Below are positions 5,997-7,114 of a DNA stretch of 7,114 nt, in pieces. The notes under the pieces were generated by a model. It was not told where the DNA came from. It worked only from the letters and a program-made list of their open reading frames with translations, and did no database searches. A program made the position numbers and the translations under genes. The stretch's first letter is position 1, and each line of letters begins with the position of its first letter. The stretch is from positions 1 through 7,114 of the forward strand of contig JAEZDW010000109.1 of assembly GCA_023417955.1 (NCBI GenBank), in the 5' to 3' direction. Source of the DNA: Bacteroidota bacterium (GTDB taxonomy: Bacteria; Bacteroidota; Bacteroidia; Cytophagales; Cyclobacteriaceae).

Positions 5997-6368
5997 ATGT
6001 CTGACTACGATCTGAAAACGTTCTTACAAGGAAAATCGCCTTACGCGATAGAACTCTTTTATCATTTTGTTGCGGAATACAAGCGCATCGGTGACGTCGC
6101 GTTCATACCTGCGAAAACGATGATCGGTATCGCAACCAAATGCAGGCGCGTCTGCTATGTAACACAATTTGGAAAGAAGTTTTTACATGTCGTCTTTCAT
6201 TTTGAACAACCCTATCCGGATAACCTTTGTTTTCAAAAGATTGCACAGGTTCCGGGTGAAGAACAATACAATCATCATTTCAGAATGATGTCAACCGAAG
6301 ACATTAATGAAGAGGTACGGCATTATATGCGGCTTGCCTACGAGCTCGGCAATATTTCTGATCTATAA
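5997..6368 (+). CDS. DUF5655-like conserved protein
   Basis: This is a 123-residue, probably cytoplasmic protein with no signal peptide or membrane segment. From memory it matches the DUF5655 family seen in Bacteroidota. The features I recognise are an N-terminal helix with FLQGKSPYAIELFYHFVAEY (residues 9-28), IGDVAFIPAKTMIGIA near residues 32-47, a strand-rich centre VCYVTQFGKKFLHVVFHF with QPYPDNLCF after it, then IAQVPGEEQYNHHFRM and a terminal helix EDINEEVRHYMRLAYELG. No catalytic motif is known to me for this family; the fold is thought to be small and related to DUF1801-type domains. The gene stands alone between repeat regions, with no terminator of the T-run type after it; a weak AACTTTG/CAAAGTT dyad lies at 6392-6407. 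The function is unknown. Confidence 0.82.
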   Translation: MSDYDLKTFLQGKSPYAIELFYHFVAEYKRIGDVAFIPAKTMIGIATKCRRVCYVTQFGKKFLHVVFHFEQPYPDNLCFQKIAQVPGEEQYNHHFRMMSTEDINEEVRHYMRLAYELGNISDL

Positions 6369-6446
6369 TTTACAATTGCATTGCGTCTTCCAACTTTGCA
6401 CAAAGTTTCACGAGTTCACAATTTAAAATGATGATATCCGAAAGTA

Positions 6447-6535
6447 GCCCTGAAAGGGCGCCATACACCGAGCCCGGGGTGTAAGCCCCGGGTAAAAGAA
6501 TCAAACAATCCCAAGCCCTGAAAGGGTGTCACAAG
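6447..6535. repeat. CTGAAAGGG / CCCGGGG dispersed intergenic repeat
   Basis: The element has three hairpins in a row: GCCCT-GAA-AGGGC (6448-6460), CCCGGGG-TGTAAG-CCCCGGG (6474-6493), and AGCCCTGAAAGGGTG (6515-6529). The first and third are the same AGCCCTGAAAGGG word in direct orientation 68 bases apart, with the stronger 7-bp GC stem between them. From memory, the phrases AGCCCTGAAAGGGCG and GGGGTGTAAGCCCCGGGTAA are frequent in intergenic DNA of environmental Bacteroidota and other phyla. No transposase is nearby, so it would have to move in trans or be a relic. Confidence 0.7.
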
Positions 6536-6740
6536 GTGCGCATCAAACGAGTCGCTCATGATGTATCCAGCGGTACACATCACATTTGTTCATACATTCC
6601 AGGCAGATGATTCCGCCCGGGATGAGTAGACATTCAAGGCGCATCCACGAACTAATCGCAGGCTCATTTCCCCGGACAACAATGATTTCTAATATTTCTA
6701 AATTTAAAATCTTCTCCAATCCTTAAATCCCAGTCATTCT
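6536..6740. other. Non-coding stretch, no gene seen
   Basis: No supported gene. Positions 6536-6660 may be a continuation of the dispersed repeat to the left, since they start directly after its third hairpin; they contain a weak TGATGT/ACATCA dyad around CCAGCGG near 6560-6580. Positions 6680-6735 are AT-rich, with AAATTTAAAAT-type words similar to those at about 6420-6430. Nothing here has a recognisable function. Confidence 0.5.
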
Positions 6741-6918
6741 TCGATGTAAAGTCGATGTAAAGTCGGGTACTAGTTAGAGTTGTTCCAGGGTATATCCAGG
6801 GATAATCCAGGGTTGATCCAGGTACACCCCCCCAAAGGTGGATCAACCCTGGATCATCCCTTGCTTAACACTATGCAGTTGTCGAGTCAGACTCGGCTTT
6901 ACATCGGCTTTACATCGA
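6741..6918. repeat. 178-nt coaxial palindrome built from 11-bp repeat units
   Basis: Two stems share one centre (base i pairs with 13659 minus i). The outer stem, 6741-6768 with 6891-6918, is 28 consecutive pairs, 25 Watson-Crick and 3 G-T. The inner stem, 6798-6820 with 6839-6861, is 23 positions with one A-C mismatch. Between them 29 bases on each side are mostly unpaired, and the apical loop (6821-6838) contains seven C. Each outer arm is a tandem pair of 11-bp units (CGATGTAAAGT twice on the left; CGGCTTTACAT twice on the right). The left inner arm and the region before it carry four TCCAGG(G) units exactly 11 bases apart, starting at 6784, 6795, 6806 and 6817. The minus frame across it encodes no recognisable protein. 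It could be a structured RNA, a cruciform or protein-binding element, or a small non-autonomous mobile element. Confidence 0.8.
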
Positions 6919-7034
6919 CGTTACCCTAAGTTAGTCCAACGATTGCGGCAGAAATAAATCATTAAGCATCTTAAAAACAGCCATTGAATTTAAACCGCAG
7001 CATGCCAGTAGCCCTCCACAATTCGGTTTCCCGG
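6919..7034. other. Non-coding stretch, no signal seen
   Basis: This stretch lies between the long palindrome and the minus-strand terminator. I see no gene, strong hairpin or repeat in it. Confidence 0.5.
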
Positions 7035-7066
7035 AAAAAAAGGGGAGCTGCCGATCGGCAGCTCCC
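7035..7066 (-). terminator. Intrinsic terminator for a gene beyond the right edge
   Basis: GGGAGCTGCC (7043-7052) and GGCAGCTCCC (7057-7066) form a perfect 10-bp stem around GATC; the 24 bases are a full palindrome. On the minus strand the stem is followed by CTTTTTTT (7 T from 7041 to 7035). The plus strand has no T-run after the stem. It therefore ends a leftward transcript that enters from the right. Confidence 0.88.
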
Positions 7067-7084
7067 TGATAATCTGAAGTTAGT

Positions 7085-7114
7085 TTAAAGATACCTTCTG
7101 TTGCAGTACTTATC
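7085..7114 (-). CDS. Possible C-terminal tail of an off-window gene
   Basis: One minus frame reads DKYCNRRYL and stops with TAA at 7087-7085, 18 bases before the terminator stem, which is a normal distance. A second frame has a stop at 7112-7110, so the true gene could equally end there. The only support is the terminator just downstream. No product can be named. Confidence 0.25.
   Translation of the reverse strand, partial: DKYCNRRYL

Noticed and set aside
6664..6846. Minus-strand frame of 60 codons
   Set aside because: It covers the left half of the long palindrome; the 11-bp unit spacing is not in codon register.
6741..6930. Integron attC site
   Set aside because: Loose RYYYAAC matches such as GTCCAAC occur, but there is no matched GTTRRRY partner at the other end, no integrase, and the internal 11-bp tandem structure does not fit attC.

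Overview
The window looks like a chromosomal segment of an environmental member of the Bacteroidota. The evidence is indirect. There is a small secreted beta-barrel-like protein, a lipoprotein peptidase, secreted enzymes with Ala/Gln signal-peptide ends, A-rich start contexts without clear Shine-Dalgarno sites, and a DUF5655-type protein close to versions I remember from this phylum. Base composition is near 50% GC by eye. I see no phage, plasmid, CRISPR, tRNA or rRNA signal.

Layout from left to right. Positions 1-120 (minus) hold the first 40 codons of a secreted protein that runs off the left edge, possibly a glycoside hydrolase of family 5. Positions 121-579 are non-coding, with an AT-rich direct repeat and decayed GC-rich repeat pieces. 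At 580-1083 (plus) is a 167-residue exported protein, probably an outer-membrane beta-barrel. Positions 1084-1672 are filled with several copies of a GC-rich dispersed repeat and end in a terminator for the next gene. At 1673-3700 (minus) is a complete M13 (PepO/neprilysin-type) zinc endopeptidase. Divergent from it, at 3938-5716 (plus), is a DUF885-family putative metallopeptidase lipoprotein. The 237-bp gap between the two starts carries two short palindromes. A second full copy of the GC-rich repeat, inverted, lies directly after the DUF885 gene. At 5997-6368 (plus) is a 123-residue DUF5655-like protein. From 6369 to the right edge there is no convincing complete gene. This stretch holds a CTGAAAGGG-type dispersed repeat, a 178-nt coaxial palindrome built from 11-bp units, and a minus-strand terminator for a gene beyond the edge.

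How the genes may work together (inference): the two divergent metallopeptidases both act outside the cytoplasm and could share control and peptide substrates, as in peptide scavenging or envelope turnover. The left-edge enzyme would fit a polymer-degrading lifestyle. Nothing ties the beta-barrel or the DUF5655 protein to them beyond proximity. I do not see a multi-gene novel system. The most unusual structure is the palindrome at 6741-6918, followed by the inverted pair of about 165-bp elements that bracket the peptidase pair.
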